Origin: Micromonospora sp. BL4
GTDB taxonomy: Bacteria > Actinomycetota > Actinomycetes > Mycobacteriales > Micromonosporaceae
Direction: 5' to 3'
Assembly (NCBI RefSeq): GCF_003667505.1
Contig: NZ_RCVJ01000143.1
Coordinates: forward strand, 1-64,000
Length of the DNA stretch: 64,000 nt
The position numbers were made by a program, and so were the translations under genes. Below, piece after piece: positions 33,011-40,741 of this stretch (positions within the stretch are counted from its first letter, which is position 1; every line of letters begins with the position of its first letter). Under the pieces are notes generated by a model, which saw only the letters and a list, made by a program, of their open reading frames with translations, ran no database searches and was not told the origin of the DNA.

Positions 33011-33334
33011 ATGACCACCCCCATCCAGAACCGCGGCGCCGACCACGTCGAGCACGCCGGCCAGCACGACGTCCGCCGCGTGCACCGGCACGGCGACGAG
33101 ACCAAGCCGTCCTGGAAGACCACCGAACTGGCGGTCTACCTGCTCGCCGTCATCGGGGTCCTGATCGCCTCGAACGCCGTCGGCGACGGCGCCGCCAACG
33201 ACGGTGGCGACTACTTCGCCGCCGACAAGGCCTGGTGGTACATCACCCTGCTGACCATCGGTTACCTGGTGAGCCGCGGCCTGGCCAAGTCCGGCAGCCG
33301 CAGCGCCGACCACGACCCGCGCAGCGACCACTGA
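33011..33334 (+). CDS. Small membrane protein (107 aa) under a stress-type promoter
   Basis: A 107-aa protein with a His-rich cytoplasmic N-terminus (residues 1-35), two predicted helices at about 39-55 and 74-90, and a short charged C-terminus (KSGSRSADHDPRSDH). GGGAG lies upstream of the ATG at a suitable distance. No family was recognised. The SigB-like promoter upstream suggests induction in stress or stationary phase; this is inference. Confidence 0.72.
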   Translation: MTTPIQNRGADHVEHAGQHDVRRVHRHGDETKPSWKTTELAVYLLAVIGVLIASNAVGDGAANDGGDYFAADKAWWYITLLTIGYLVSRGLAKSGSRSADHDPRSDH

Positions 33335-33340
33335 CGCACC

Positions 33341-33390
33341 GCGGAAAGCCCCGCACTTCCCGTTCGGACGGGGAAGGGCGGGGCTTTCGC
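33341..33390. terminator. Strong hairpin between convergent genes
   Basis: GCGGAAAGCCCCGC (33341-33354) and GCGGGGCTTTCGC (33378-33390) pair with one bulge, and an inner CTTCCCG/CGGGGAAG stem extends the structure. It separates the small membrane protein gene (+) from the VOC gene (-). Confidence 0.8.
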
Positions 33391-33400
33391 ATGGTCGGGT

Positions 33401-33823
33401 TCATCCGTCGGCGCGGGCGTCCTGCGGGTACCAGCGCAGCTCCACCGAGTTGCCGTCCGGGTCCCGCACGTAGATCGAGGTTGCCGAGCCGCGCGCGCCG
33501 AACCGGTCGACCGGCCCGGTCAGCACCGTGAAGACGCCCGACTCGATCACCCGCTCCCAGTCCAGCGGCGCCACCACCAGGCAGAAGTGGTCCACGTTGG
33601 TGCCCCGCCGGTCGCCTCGGACGAGGTCGATGATGCTCTCGGGGCTGATCCGCACCGACGGGAACGGGACGGTTCCGGCTCGCCACTCGTCGACCCGTAC
33701 CGGCGCGAGCCCGAGCCGGCCGCAGTAGAAGTCCAGCGCCCGCTCCACGTCCGTGACGGTCAGCACCAGGTGGTCGAAGCCGGTCACCCGTACGGCGCTG
33801 TGCCTGCTGCTTCGCTCGCTCAC
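33401..33823 (-). CDS. VOC family protein (glyoxalase/dioxygenase superfamily)
   Basis: A 140-aa VOC-fold protein: FDHLVLTVTDVERALDFYC opens the first beta-alpha-beta unit, and IYVRDPDGNSVELRWYP closes the last with the usual metal Glu. Such proteins may isomerise, dioxygenate or bind antibiotics; the substrate is unknown. The GTG at 33823 overlaps the stop of the DUF1801 gene (GTGA); a later GTG at 33787 (VTGFDHLV) would match the domain boundary more closely. The first 12 codons (VSERSSRHSAVR) resemble an actinobacterial repeat-derived extension. Confidence 0.85.
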   Translation of the reverse strand: MSERSSRHSAVRVTGFDHLVLTVTDVERALDFYCGRLGLAPVRVDEWRAGTVPFPSVRISPESIIDLVRGDRRGTNVDHFCLVVAPLDWERVIESGVFTVLTGPVDRFGARGSATSIYVRDPDGNSVELRWYPQDARADG

Positions 33824-34173
33824 GCCTCCTCCAGCGCGGCGGCCGCGCGCAGCCAGTCGGTGAACAGGGCCGGGTCGATGTCCGCGACGCCGTGCAGCTT
33901 CACCACCGCCATGGCCCGCGCGGCGGGCACCAGTCGCCCGGACGGGTCGGCGATCTCCTGCCCCCGCCACAGCCCGAAGGTGACGTAGGAGCCGTACGCC
34001 TTGACCAGGCAGACCGGACGTCGACCGGGCCGGTCGCCCAGACTCCACACCGGGTGGCCGTGCCACATCGCGCCGGTCGCCCCGGGCAGGGCGTCCGCGA
34101 TGACGGGCGTCAGCTTCTCCCCGACCTCGCGGAGCGGGCCGGCCAGGCCGGCCAGGTAATCGTCGATGCTCAT
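33820..34173 (-). CDS. DUF1801-like (YdhG/YjbR-type) protein
   Basis: A 117-aa cytoplasmic protein starting MSIDDYLAGLAGPLREVGEK, with GATGAMWHGHPVWSLGD and VCLVKAYGSYVTFGLWRG, which match the layout of DUF1801/YdhG proteins. These have an iron-chaperone-like fold but no proven activity. It is probably co-transcribed with the VOC gene and is divergent from the LysR regulator. Confidence 0.8.
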   Translation of the reverse strand: MSIDDYLAGLAGPLREVGEKLTPVIADALPGATGAMWHGHPVWSLGDRPGRRPVCLVKAYGSYVTFGLWRGQEIADPSGRLVPAARAMAVVKLHGVADIDPALFTDWLRAAAALEEA

Positions 34174-34262
34174 CTCGCAGCCTCTCGGTCGAGCGTGCTC
34201 TCCTTGCCGACTTCACTATCCGGCGACGGGAACCGCCGACCAAGATCGGTTGCGGCTACGAT

Positions 34263-34281
34263 CGTTGACCACCGGTCAACG
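34263..34281. promoter_or_regulatory. LysR-type operator (T-N11-A palindrome)
   Basis: CGTTGACCACCGGTCAACG has perfect 8-bp arms and contains TTGACCACCGGTCAA, a T-N11-A motif as bound by LysR regulators. It lies in the divergent region, 12 bp before the LysR start codon and overlapping a possible -35 (TTGACC) for the DUF1801 operon. Confidence 0.6.
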
Positions 34282-34292
34282 ATGGGAGCGAT

Positions 34293-35183
34293 GTGCTGGA
34301 GCGGTACGAGGTCGAGACGTTCCTGACCCTCGCCGAGGAGCTGCACTTCGGCCGGACCGCCGAGCGACTTCGGGTCAGCACCGGCCGGGTCAGCCACGTG
34401 GTCAAGAAGCTGGAGCGCCAGATCGGGGCACCGCTGTTCGCGCGGACCAGTCGGGTCGTCCGGCTCACCCCGATCGGGCGGCAACTCGCCGACGACCTGA
34501 CGCCACACGTGGCCGGGATCGACGCGGCGGTCCGCCGCGCGGTCGACGCCGGCCGGGGCGTCACCGGGACGCTGCGGGTGGCGTTCCTCGGCGAGTGGAC
34601 GGCGCCGGTGCTGCTCCGGGCGGTGGCGCTGTTCTCCGAGCGGCACCCCGACTGCACGGTGGAGGTGCACGAGGCGCAGCTGTCCAACACCCGGGCCGGC
34701 CTGCTCGACGGCTCGACCGACGTGCTGATCGCCTCGTACCCGTTCGACGGGATGGTCAACGGCCCGGCGCTGTTGTCCGAGGACCGGATGCTGGCGGTGG
34801 CCGCGGGCCACCCGCTCGCCCGGGAACGGTCCGTGTCGCTGGAGGTGCTCGCCGACCACCCCGTGGTGCAGTACCCGTCGGTGACGTCGGTGGAATTCAA
34901 GCGGGACCGGACCCCGGAGCACACCCCGACCGGCCGGCCGGTGCCGAAGGGGCCCGCAGGGAACACCTTTTCCGAGATGCTGTCCCTCGTGGCGATGGGC
35001 CGCGGTGTGCTGCCGGTGGGCGGGCACACCCGCCGCTACTACCCACGCCCCGACGTGACGTACGTGCCGATCCACGACGCGCCACCCATCGAGCGGGGTC
35101 CGGTGTGGCTGGCCAGCAACACCACCACCCGGGTACGGGAGTTCGTGCGTGCCGCGACCGACGCGAACAGCGCGGACCGGTGA
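34293..35183 (+). CDS. LysR family transcriptional regulator
   Basis: A 296-aa LysR-type regulator. The winged HTH is at residues 1-60 (TLAEELHFGRTAERLRVSTG then HVVKKLERQIGAPLFARTS), followed by a substrate-binding domain of type 2 periplasmic-protein fold. GGGAG precedes the GTG at 34293. It is divergent from DUF1801-VOC, with an operator-like palindrome between them, and its stop overlaps the methyltransferase start (GTGA). It probably controls the divergent genes and itself; the effector is unknown. Confidence 0.92.
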   Translation: MLERYEVETFLTLAEELHFGRTAERLRVSTGRVSHVVKKLERQIGAPLFARTSRVVRLTPIGRQLADDLTPHVAGIDAAVRRAVDAGRGVTGTLRVAFLGEWTAPVLLRAVALFSERHPDCTVEVHEAQLSNTRAGLLDGSTDVLIASYPFDGMVNGPALLSEDRMLAVAAGHPLARERSVSLEVLADHPVVQYPSVTSVEFKRDRTPEHTPTGRPVPKGPAGNTFSEMLSLVAMGRGVLPVGGHTRRYYPRPDVTYVPIHDAPPIERGPVWLASNTTTRVREFVRAATDANSADR

Positions 35184-35935
35184 GACACGGCGAGTTCCGC
35201 CATCCGCGGCTGGTCCAGGTCTACGACGCCGAGTGCGCGTGGGGGCCGGACGACGACTTCTTCCGGGCGGTGGTCGACGAGACCCCGGCCGCCCGGGTCC
35301 TCGACCTGGGCTGCGGCACCGGCCGCCTGACCGTCGCCCTCGCCGCCGCCGGCCACACCGTCACCGGCGTCGACCCCGCCGGCGCGTCCCTGGCCGCCGC
35401 CCGGGTCAGACCGGGCGGCCAGCAGGTGACCTGGATCGAGGGCACCTCGGCCGTGCTGCCGGACGGGGCGTTCGACGTGGCGGTGTTGACCAGCCACGTG
35501 GCGCAGTACTTCGTCGACGACGCGGAGTGGGCGCGTACCCTCGCCGACCTGCACCGGGCGCTGGCACCCGGCGGCCGGCTGGTCTTCGACGCCCGCGACC
35601 CGGCGGACCGCCGCTGGGAGCGGTGGAACCCGGTGGACTCGCAGCGGCGGATCAGGCTGCCGGACGGCGACGAGGTCCGCGCGTGGACCGAGACCACCGG
35701 GGTACGCGACGACGCGGTCAGCTTCACCCACCACTACCACTTCGCCGACGGCGAGGAACTGCTCAGCTCGGCCACGCTGCGGTTCCGCACCGAAGCGCAG
35801 CTGCGCGACTCCCTGGGCACGGCGGGTTTCACCGTGGATCGCATCCACGGCGGTTGGCGCCGCGAGCCGGTCGGCCAGGGCGACGGCGAGTTCCTGGTCG
35901 TCGCCCACGCCAGCCGGTTGGCGCCGGTTGCCTAG
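35180..35935 (+). CDS. Class I SAM-dependent methyltransferase
   Basis: A 251-aa methyltransferase with motif I VLDLGCGTGRLTVALA at about residues 34-49, acidic GVDPAG after beta 2, and DVAVLTSHVAQYF as motif post-II. It starts at the GTG overlapping the LysR stop. The frame extends far upstream but overlaps LysR in another frame. The methyl acceptor is unknown. Its stop codon TAG is the first half of the -10 box of the next gene. Confidence 0.87.
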   Translation: MRHGEFRHPRLVQVYDAECAWGPDDDFFRAVVDETPAARVLDLGCGTGRLTVALAAAGHTVTGVDPAGASLAAARVRPGGQQVTWIEGTSAVLPDGAFDVAVLTSHVAQYFVDDAEWARTLADLHRALAPGGRLVFDARDPADRRWERWNPVDSQRRIRLPDGDEVRAWTETTGVRDDAVSFTHHYHFADGEELLSSATLRFRTEAQLRDSLGTAGFTVDRIHGGWRREPVGQGDGEFLVVAHASRLAPVA

Positions 35936-35938
35936 CCT
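35933..35938 (+). promoter_or_regulatory. Leaderless -10 box for the PH-like gene
   Basis: TAGCCT followed by 7 nt and the ATG at 35946. The TAG is also the stop codon of the methyltransferase gene. Confidence 0.45.
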
Positions 35939-35945
35939 GGTTCGC

Positions 35946-36308
35946 ATGGCGAACATCGCGTACGACCGCAAGGAGCAGGTCCAGCAGATCGAGAGCGGGC
36001 TCCTCGACGGTGAACAGATCATCGCCGTCTACGACGCTGTCGGCACCGGCACCGGGTTCATCGGGCTGACCGACCGACGCGTGATCATCCAGGACCGCTC
36101 CTTCGTCGGGAAGCGGCATGCGATCACCAGCATTCCGTACTCGAAGATCACCAGCGTGAGCGTGGTCAGCAACAAGTCCTGGGGTGGCACGTTCTTCTCC
36201 ACCGGGGCGATCGCCATCCACGTCGGCACACACACCTACGAGGTGGAGTTCCGTGGCGCGCAGAAGAGCCACCACGTGCACAACGTGATCCTGCACCACA
36301 TCTCCTGA
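35946..36308 (+). CDS. PH-like domain protein (bPH type)
   Basis: A 120-aa protein that looks like a bacterial pleckstrin-homology domain: GLTDRRVIIQDRSFVGKRHA, SIPYSKITSVSVV and a C-terminal amphipathic helix HHVHNVILHHIS. Such domains are usually cytoplasmic and of unknown ligand. The ATG at 35946 (MANIAYDRKE) is chosen over an open extension to 35928 because of the -10 spacing. Confidence 0.78.
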   Translation: MANIAYDRKEQVQQIESGLLDGEQIIAVYDAVGTGTGFIGLTDRRVIIQDRSFVGKRHAITSIPYSKITSVSVVSNKSWGGTFFSTGAIAIHVGTHTYEVEFRGAQKSHHVHNVILHHIS

Positions 36309-36408
36309 CCGCCCGACCAATCGCGGGCCCGGTCGAGGTAAATGCCTTGCCGGGCCCCGGCGTCCTCTGGTGTCCTCACCCGACAGCCGCGCGAAGGGAG
36401 CAGCCGCC

Positions 36409-36516
36409 ATGCCGCACTTGACGAAGACCCTCCGACCGAACGTCATCCGACCTGAGGAATCGAGGCTTCGTGAGCAGATCCGCTCCGACATCCGCGACGC
36501 GGGGAAGCACCGCTGA
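36409..36516 (+). CDS. Small basic hypothetical peptide (35 aa)
   Basis: A 35-codon ORF (MPHLTKTLRPNVIRPEES...) with AAGGGAG 8-9 nt before the ATG, ending 27 bp before the next methyltransferase gene. The peptide is basic and has no recognised domain. The rest of the gap (36309-36408) shows nothing. Support rests on the ribosome site and position, so confidence is low to moderate. Confidence 0.4.
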   Translation: MPHLTKTLRPNVIRPEESRLREQIRSDIRDAGKHR

Positions 36517-36543
36517 CCTTCTGACCACCCCCGGAGGCCGCTG

Positions 36544-37275
36544 ATGTCGGTCTTCGACGATCCCGGCCTCTTCGGCCGGCTGTGGGCCGCCGGCTACGAC
36601 GACGGACCGAACCCCGACCCGATTCCGGCCGTCGACTTCCTGGCCAACCTGGCCGACGGCGGGCCGGTACTCGAACTGGCGATCGGCACCGGCCGGATCG
36701 CACTGCCGCTGGCCGAGCGCGGCCTCACCGTGCACGGCGTCGAGGCGTCCGAGGAGATGCTGGCCGAGATGCGGGCCAAGCCCGGCGGCGACCAGATCCC
36801 GGTCGTGGTCGCCGACATGGCGGACGTACCCGTGCCGGGCCCGTTCCGTCTGGCATACCTGGTCTACAACACGCTGTTCAACCTGGTGGACGCCGAGCGA
36901 CAGGCGGACTGCTTCCGCAACGTCGCCCGGGTGCTGTCGCCCGGCGGAGCGTTCGTCGTCGAGGCGTTCGTGCCCGACCCGCGCAGCTTCGACCGGGACG
37001 AGCAGGTGCAGGTACGCGCCGTGACCGAGGGCTCGGCGACGATCCGGCTGCACCGGTACGACCGGCCGGCGCAGCGGTTCATCCGGCAGACCATCACCTT
37101 CGACAGTGCGGGCGTGCACCTGAAGCCCTTCGCGATGCGGTACGCCTGGCCGCACCAGATCGACGCGATGGCGCAGCAGGCGGGGCTCCGGCTCACCGAG
37201 CGGTACGCCGACTGGCAGGGTCGACCGTTCGACGCGGACAGCACGTCCCACATCTCCGTCTACCGCGCCCCGTAG
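36544..37275 (+). CDS. Class I SAM-dependent methyltransferase
   Basis: A 243-aa methyltransferase: motif I is VLELAIGTGRIALPLAERG (residues about 42-60), then GVEASEEM as the acidic loop and FRLAYLVYNTLFNL. C-terminal strands follow the usual order. CGGAGG precedes the ATG. It shares no recognisable subfamily with the methyltransferase at 35180. The acceptor is unknown. Confidence 0.87.
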   Translation: MSVFDDPGLFGRLWAAGYDDGPNPDPIPAVDFLANLADGGPVLELAIGTGRIALPLAERGLTVHGVEASEEMLAEMRAKPGGDQIPVVVADMADVPVPGPFRLAYLVYNTLFNLVDAERQADCFRNVARVLSPGGAFVVEAFVPDPRSFDRDEQVQVRAVTEGSATIRLHRYDRPAQRFIRQTITFDSAGVHLKPFAMRYAWPHQIDAMAQQAGLRLTERYADWQGRPFDADSTSHISVYRAP

Positions 37276-37532
37276 CGGCGGTTGGTCGACTCCGGGACCC
37301 TGGAGCCGGTGGTGTCGATGTGTCACTGTCGATGACACCCGACCTCCACGGCCCCGGAGTCGATCTCCGTCAGCGGAAGCGAGGTTGGGCGTCGTCGCCG
37401 CCGGCATCGGCCCGAAACGCCGCGCCGCACGCGAGAACGCCCGACTGCGCGCGGCGCTGCTCGGGGGCGAGATCCCACCGAAGGCAGACGTGCGTCCGGA
37501 CCGTGTCGTACCCGGCGGGCACGATGCGGGAC
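37276..37532. other. Intergenic region with an imperfect inverted repeat
   Basis: The first half (37288-37361) can fold: GACTCCGGG and its complement CCCCGGAGTC end the structure, and GGTGTCGA/TCGATGACACC lies near the centre; most of the 30-odd bases of each arm pair. The rest is unassigned; one frame from about 37381 reads like a small basic protein end (VVAAGIGPKRRAARENARL) but has no start and no partner. Confidence 0.35.
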
Positions 37533-37907
37533 ATGTCTGAGCCGACTCCGCACCGACACAACGCCATCGACTACGTGGAGCTCACAGTCACCGAGCTCGA
37601 CCGGGCCAAGCGCTTCTACGCCGACGCTTTCGGCTGGGAGTTCAACGACTACGGGCCGGGGTACGCCGGCATCCGGAGCCCGGAGGGTGTCTCCGCACCG
37701 GAGGTGGGCGGTCTGCGCGCCGACCAGGAGGTCCGGACGGGCGGCCCGCTCGTGCTGCTCTACTCGACCGATCTGGACCGGTCCGTGGAGGCGGTGAAGG
37801 CCGCCGGCGGTCAGGTGGTGGACGGGCCGTACGAGTTCCCCGGTGGCCGGCGGTTCCACTTCACCGACCCCAGCGGCAACGAGCTGGGCGTCTGGGCCGA
37901 GCGGTAG
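37533..37907 (+). CDS. VOC family protein (glyoxalase-like)
   Basis: A 124-aa VOC-fold protein with two beta-alpha-beta-beta-beta repeats: DYVELTVTELDRAKRFYADAF opens the first, and FHFTDPSGNELGVWAER closes the second. This single-domain type is often encoded near methyltransferases and antibiotic-related genes, but no substrate can be read. The ATG at 37533 is used; an ATG three codons upstream is equally possible. Confidence 0.85.
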   Translation: MSEPTPHRHNAIDYVELTVTELDRAKRFYADAFGWEFNDYGPGYAGIRSPEGVSAPEVGGLRADQEVRTGGPLVLLYSTDLDRSVEAVKAAGGQVVDGPYEFPGGRRFHFTDPSGNELGVWAER

Positions 37908-37938
37908 CGCCTCGCGTCACTCCCGGCCGGCCCGCTCG

Positions 37939-38757
37939 TCAGGACGTCGCGGCCGACTGCCCGCTGCGGTCGCCCGGCCTCGTGCCGTGCCCGGGGCGGC
38001 GGGTCAGCACCTGGGGGCCAGCCTGGGTGATCGCGACGGTGTGCTCGGAGTGGGCCGAACGCGAGCCGTCCGCGGACCGGATCGTCCACCCGTCCTGGTC
38101 AAATCTGATCTTGTCGGTGCTGCGGCACAGCCACGGCTCGATCGCGATCGTCAGGCCAGGCTTGAGCTTCATGCCCCGGCCGGGGCGGCCGCTGTTGGGC
38201 ACGTGTGGGGCCTCGTGCATGGTGCGGCCGATGCCGTGCCCGCCGAATTCGTCGTTGACCCGGTAGCCGTAGCGATGGGCGACCTCGCCGATGGCGGCGG
38301 AGATGTCGCCGAGTTGATTGCCCGGCCGCGCGGCGTCGATCCCGGCCTCCAGCGCGACCTCGGTGGCCTCGATCAGCTTCAGGTCCTCCGGGGCGGGGGT
38401 GCCGACGATGACGGACAGCGCGGAGTCGGCGACCCAGCCGTCGACGCCGACCGCCATGTCGATGCTCAGCAGGTCACCGTCGCGCAGGGCGTAGTTGTGC
38501 GGCAGGCCGTGCAGCACGGCGTCGTTGACCGAGAGGCACAGGACGTTGCGGAACGGGCCGCGGCCGAACGACGGCGTGTAGTCCCAGTAGCAGGACTCGG
38601 CGCCGCGTTCCTTGATCCGGCGGCGGGCGTGGTGTTCCAGGTCCATCAGGTTGACCCCGACGGCGGTGACCTCGCGCAGCTCCGCCAGCAGCTCGCCGAC
38701 GAACTGGCCGGTCACGGCCATCCGATCGATCTCCTCGGGGGATTTAAGTTCGATCAC
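37939..38757 (-). CDS. map: Type I methionine aminopeptidase
   Basis: A 272-aa enzyme that removes the N-terminal Met from new proteins. All five metal ligands are seen: Asp100, Asp111, His174, Glu207 and Glu238, plus His83. There is no N-terminal zinc-finger extension, unlike MetAP1c, but a C-terminal Gly/Arg tail of about 25 residues follows the catalytic core. The start is a GTG after GGGAAGGG. The gene is divergent from a small XRE regulator; it is probably an additional MAP rather than the main one near secY. Confidence 0.92.
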   Translation of the reverse strand: MIELKSPEEIDRMAVTGQFVGELLAELREVTAVGVNLMDLEHHARRRIKERGAESCYWDYTPSFGRGPFRNVLCLSVNDAVLHGLPHNYALRDGDLLSIDMAVGVDGWVADSALSVIVGTPAPEDLKLIEATEVALEAGIDAARPGNQLGDISAAIGEVAHRYGYRVNDEFGGHGIGRTMHEAPHVPNSGRPGRGMKLKPGLTIAIEPWLCRSTDKIRFDQDGWTIRSADGSRSAHSEHTVAITQAGPQVLTRRPGHGTRPGDRSGQSAATS

Positions 38758-38781
38758 GACCAGCCCTTCCCTCTCCGTAGC

Positions 38782-38795
38782 GGTATATTTATACC
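38782..38795. promoter_or_regulatory. AT-rich palindrome between map and the XRE gene
   Basis: GGTATATTTATACC has 6-bp arms around a central TT and stands out as strongly AT-rich in this genome. It lies 25 bp from the map start and 66 bp from the XRE start, a typical place for a shared operator. Confidence 0.5.
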
Positions 38796-38848
38796 ACGCT
38801 GTTCGGGGCGCCCCGCGAGTTGGCTTTGCCGGGCCGAGAAGGCGGATC

Positions 38849-38854
38849 TATCCT
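38849..38854 (+). promoter_or_regulatory. Leaderless -10 box for the XRE gene
   Basis: TATCCT, 6 nt and the ATG at 38861; no Shine-Dalgarno. Confidence 0.45.
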
Positions 38855-38860
38855 GCTGAC

Positions 38861-39127
38861 ATGGTTCGCCCACCGCTCACACCCGAACAGATCGCAGCGG
38901 GGCAACGTCTCGGGGCGGCGCTTCGGGTCGCGCGGGGCGGCCGCAGCCTTGTCGAGGTGGCCCTGGCGGCCGGCATCTCGCCGGAGACGCTGCGCAAGAT
39001 CGAGGTGGGCCGGCTCCCGGCACCCGCGTTCGGCACCGTGGTCTGCCTCAGCGAGGTCCTCGGCGTCGCGCTCAGCGACCTGGCCGAGGTGTGGCTGGCC
39101 GACCTGCGCGTCCGCGAAGCGTCCTAG
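38861..39127 (+). CDS. Small XRE/HTH transcriptional regulator
   Basis: An 88-aa protein that is almost entirely one HTH_XRE domain (LGAALRVARGGRSLVEVALA then GISPETLRKIEVGRLPAP). It lacks any C-terminal effector domain. It is divergent from map with an AT-rich palindrome between them. It probably represses its own gene and map; that is inference from layout. Confidence 0.85.
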   Translation: MVRPPLTPEQIAAGQRLGAALRVARGGRSLVEVALAAGISPETLRKIEVGRLPAPAFGTVVCLSEVLGVALSDLAEVWLADLRVREAS

Positions 39128-39235
39128 CGCGCACATGCCAGCACGCCGGTCGGGTGCCCGGCCCGCGGACCTGATTGCGGCAGTGAGCCGATAACGGCTG
39201 GCGCGGCGTGGAGCCCGTGGGCCATGGTCTGAGGT

Positions 39236-39763
39236 GTGATCGTCATCCAGCGGACACGCGTGCGATGGAGCGCGGCTGGGCGCGGCGCCCCACAGGCGGA
39301 CGCCCGTCGAGGACTCGACCGTGCGGTGCCGCTCCCCAGGCCGCTGCCCACAGGCGACGTCGTGGTCCACGACGTGCTGGCCGATGAGGCCGTCAACTAC
39401 GCACGCCACGACGACGTACAGACCGGCGACGTGAGCATCGCCCGCGGCCTCGCCCTGTGGCTCACCCTCGACGGCTCGGCGGTCACCGTCGAGCGACTGC
39501 CCGGCAGGGCGGCTTTTCCCCGGGTCGGAACTTCGACCCGCCTGTTCACCCTCACCCACGGGCAGGTCGGCCGCTATCGGGCCAACTTCCGGTTCCGGTT
39601 CACCGACTGCGCCTGCAACCCCAGCTGGTACTACGAGAACTGGTTGATCCACATCGGCAACGGCGATGTGGGACACGACCGGTTCCTGCGCGGCCAACCG
39701 GACCGCGATGTCGACAACCGTGTCCATCTCTATGGCGGCTCCGGACGCCGAAGCAACCACTAG
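39236..39763 (+). CDS. Hypothetical protein (175 aa)
   Basis: A 175-aa protein beginning MIVIQRTRVRWSAAGRGAP. Residues about 60-160 look ordered and beta-rich (YRANFRFRFTDCACNPSW, YYENWLIHIGNGDVGHDRF) with a Cys pair DCACNP. No family was recognised. There is no signal peptide. Codon use matches the neighbours, so it is probably a real gene; the region 39764-39984 after it is unassigned apart from a ychF-like remnant. Confidence 0.6.
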   Translation: MIVIQRTRVRWSAAGRGAPQADARRGLDRAVPLPRPLPTGDVVVHDVLADEAVNYARHDDVQTGDVSIARGLALWLTLDGSAVTVERLPGRAAFPRVGTSTRLFTLTHGQVGRYRANFRFRFTDCACNPSWYYENWLIHIGNGDVGHDRFLRGQPDRDVDNRVHLYGGSGRRSNH

Positions 39764-39909
39764 CGGCCGCACGCGCGACTGTCGCTCGTCAGAGAGGTCA
39801 CTCGCCGCCGGTCGGGACCTGCCGACGGCCCAAGGGGTCAGCGTCGGGTCGCCCTCGCTGAAGCCATGCTCGCCGGGGTCATCCGTTCACCGACATGAGC
39901 GGACGTGTC

Positions 39910-39937
39910 CAGCCCGGATTCAAACGTTGGAGCGGAA
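39910..39937 (-). pseudogene. Remnant of the 3' end of ychF
   Basis: On the minus strand this stretch reads ...RFRSNV-stop, compared with VEFRFNV-stop at the end of ychF, and the 13 bases after the stop, CAGCCCGGATTCA on the plus strand, are identical to those at 41634-41646. 25 of 28 bases match. It is probably a duplicated gene end. Confidence 0.4.
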
Positions 39938-39984
39938 CCTGTAGCCGCTCTCCCGCCACCGGCCGAAACGCGTCCGACGCCTGC

Positions 39985-40737
39985 TCACAGGGCCTCGCGG
40001 GGCGCCATCGTTGATGGCTGCTGGTTGCCGGCGTCTGACGGTGTCTCGTGCCCGATCTGTGCGCCGAGCGCCTGCCGGGCGGCTTCGCCCATGGGGTCGT
40101 CGCGGGTGGGCATCCCCTGGATGGTCGGCAGCACCTCCTCCCGGAAGACGCCGTGCAGCCGGCGCAGTTCCCGCGCCGGATGCCCGGAATCGTCGACCCG
40201 CACGTCCCAGAGCGGGTACGGCTGAACACCGATCACCGTCACGGTCGCCGACCGCGCGCCGTGCCGGTCACCGCCGGCCTCCTCGCCGGCCCCGATGGCC
40301 AGAACGAGCCGCTCCGCCAGGTCGAGTTCCCCACTGTGCTCGAACACCCGGACGATCTCGGCGAGGGTCTCCGGACCCACCAGGCGGTTGCCCTGCACCG
40401 CGTAACCCGGCCCGGTGCGGTGCCCCGCCCAGTCCTTCGTACGGGTGCCGGTGAAGGCGTGCGAGCGGCCCTGGCGGTCGACCATGCCCACCTGCCGCAC
40501 CTCCCGACCCGGGTCCCGGGCCAGCAGCTCGGTCAGGACGTCCTGGGGCGAGCGGCCCTCGCCGAGCAGCGGCAGGCCGTCGTAGGCCAGGAACGGATTG
40601 GGGGTGGCCTGGGTCGCCACCGCACCACGGCCCGAATGGACGTGTGCGACGAGCTTGCCGACGGCAGGCCTGGCCGTCAGGGCTCCCACCCCGAGCTGGC
40701 CGGTACGCGGGCACCGTGCGGCGATCGAGAAGGTCAC
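39985..40737 (-). CDS. DUF1028 family protein (Ntn-hydrolase-like)
   Basis: A 250-aa protein starting MTFSIAARCPRTGQLGVGALT, the standard start of DUF1028, whose members have a predicted Ntn-hydrolase fold. LLARDPGREVRQVGMVDRQG and GPGYAVQGNRLVG are typical. The C-terminal 40 residues are an extra, polar tail. The GTG at 40737 follows AGGGGG and lies 4 bp after the GNAT stop, so the two are an operon. Activity is unknown. Confidence 0.85.
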   Translation of the reverse strand: MTFSIAARCPRTGQLGVGALTARPAVGKLVAHVHSGRGAVATQATPNPFLAYDGLPLLGEGRSPQDVLTELLARDPGREVRQVGMVDRQGRSHAFTGTRTKDWAGHRTGPGYAVQGNRLVGPETLAEIVRVFEHSGELDLAERLVLAIGAGEEAGGDRHGARSATVTVIGVQPYPLWDVRVDDSGHPARELRRLHGVFREEVLPTIQGMPTRDDPMGEAARQALGAQIGHETPSDAGNQQPSTMAPREAL

Positions 40738-40741
40738 CGTC

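Noticed and set aside
37381..37532. Possible gene end reading VVAAGIGPKRRAARENARL
   Set aside because: No plausible start codon or ribosome site and no neighbour that it could belong to; too weak to annotate.
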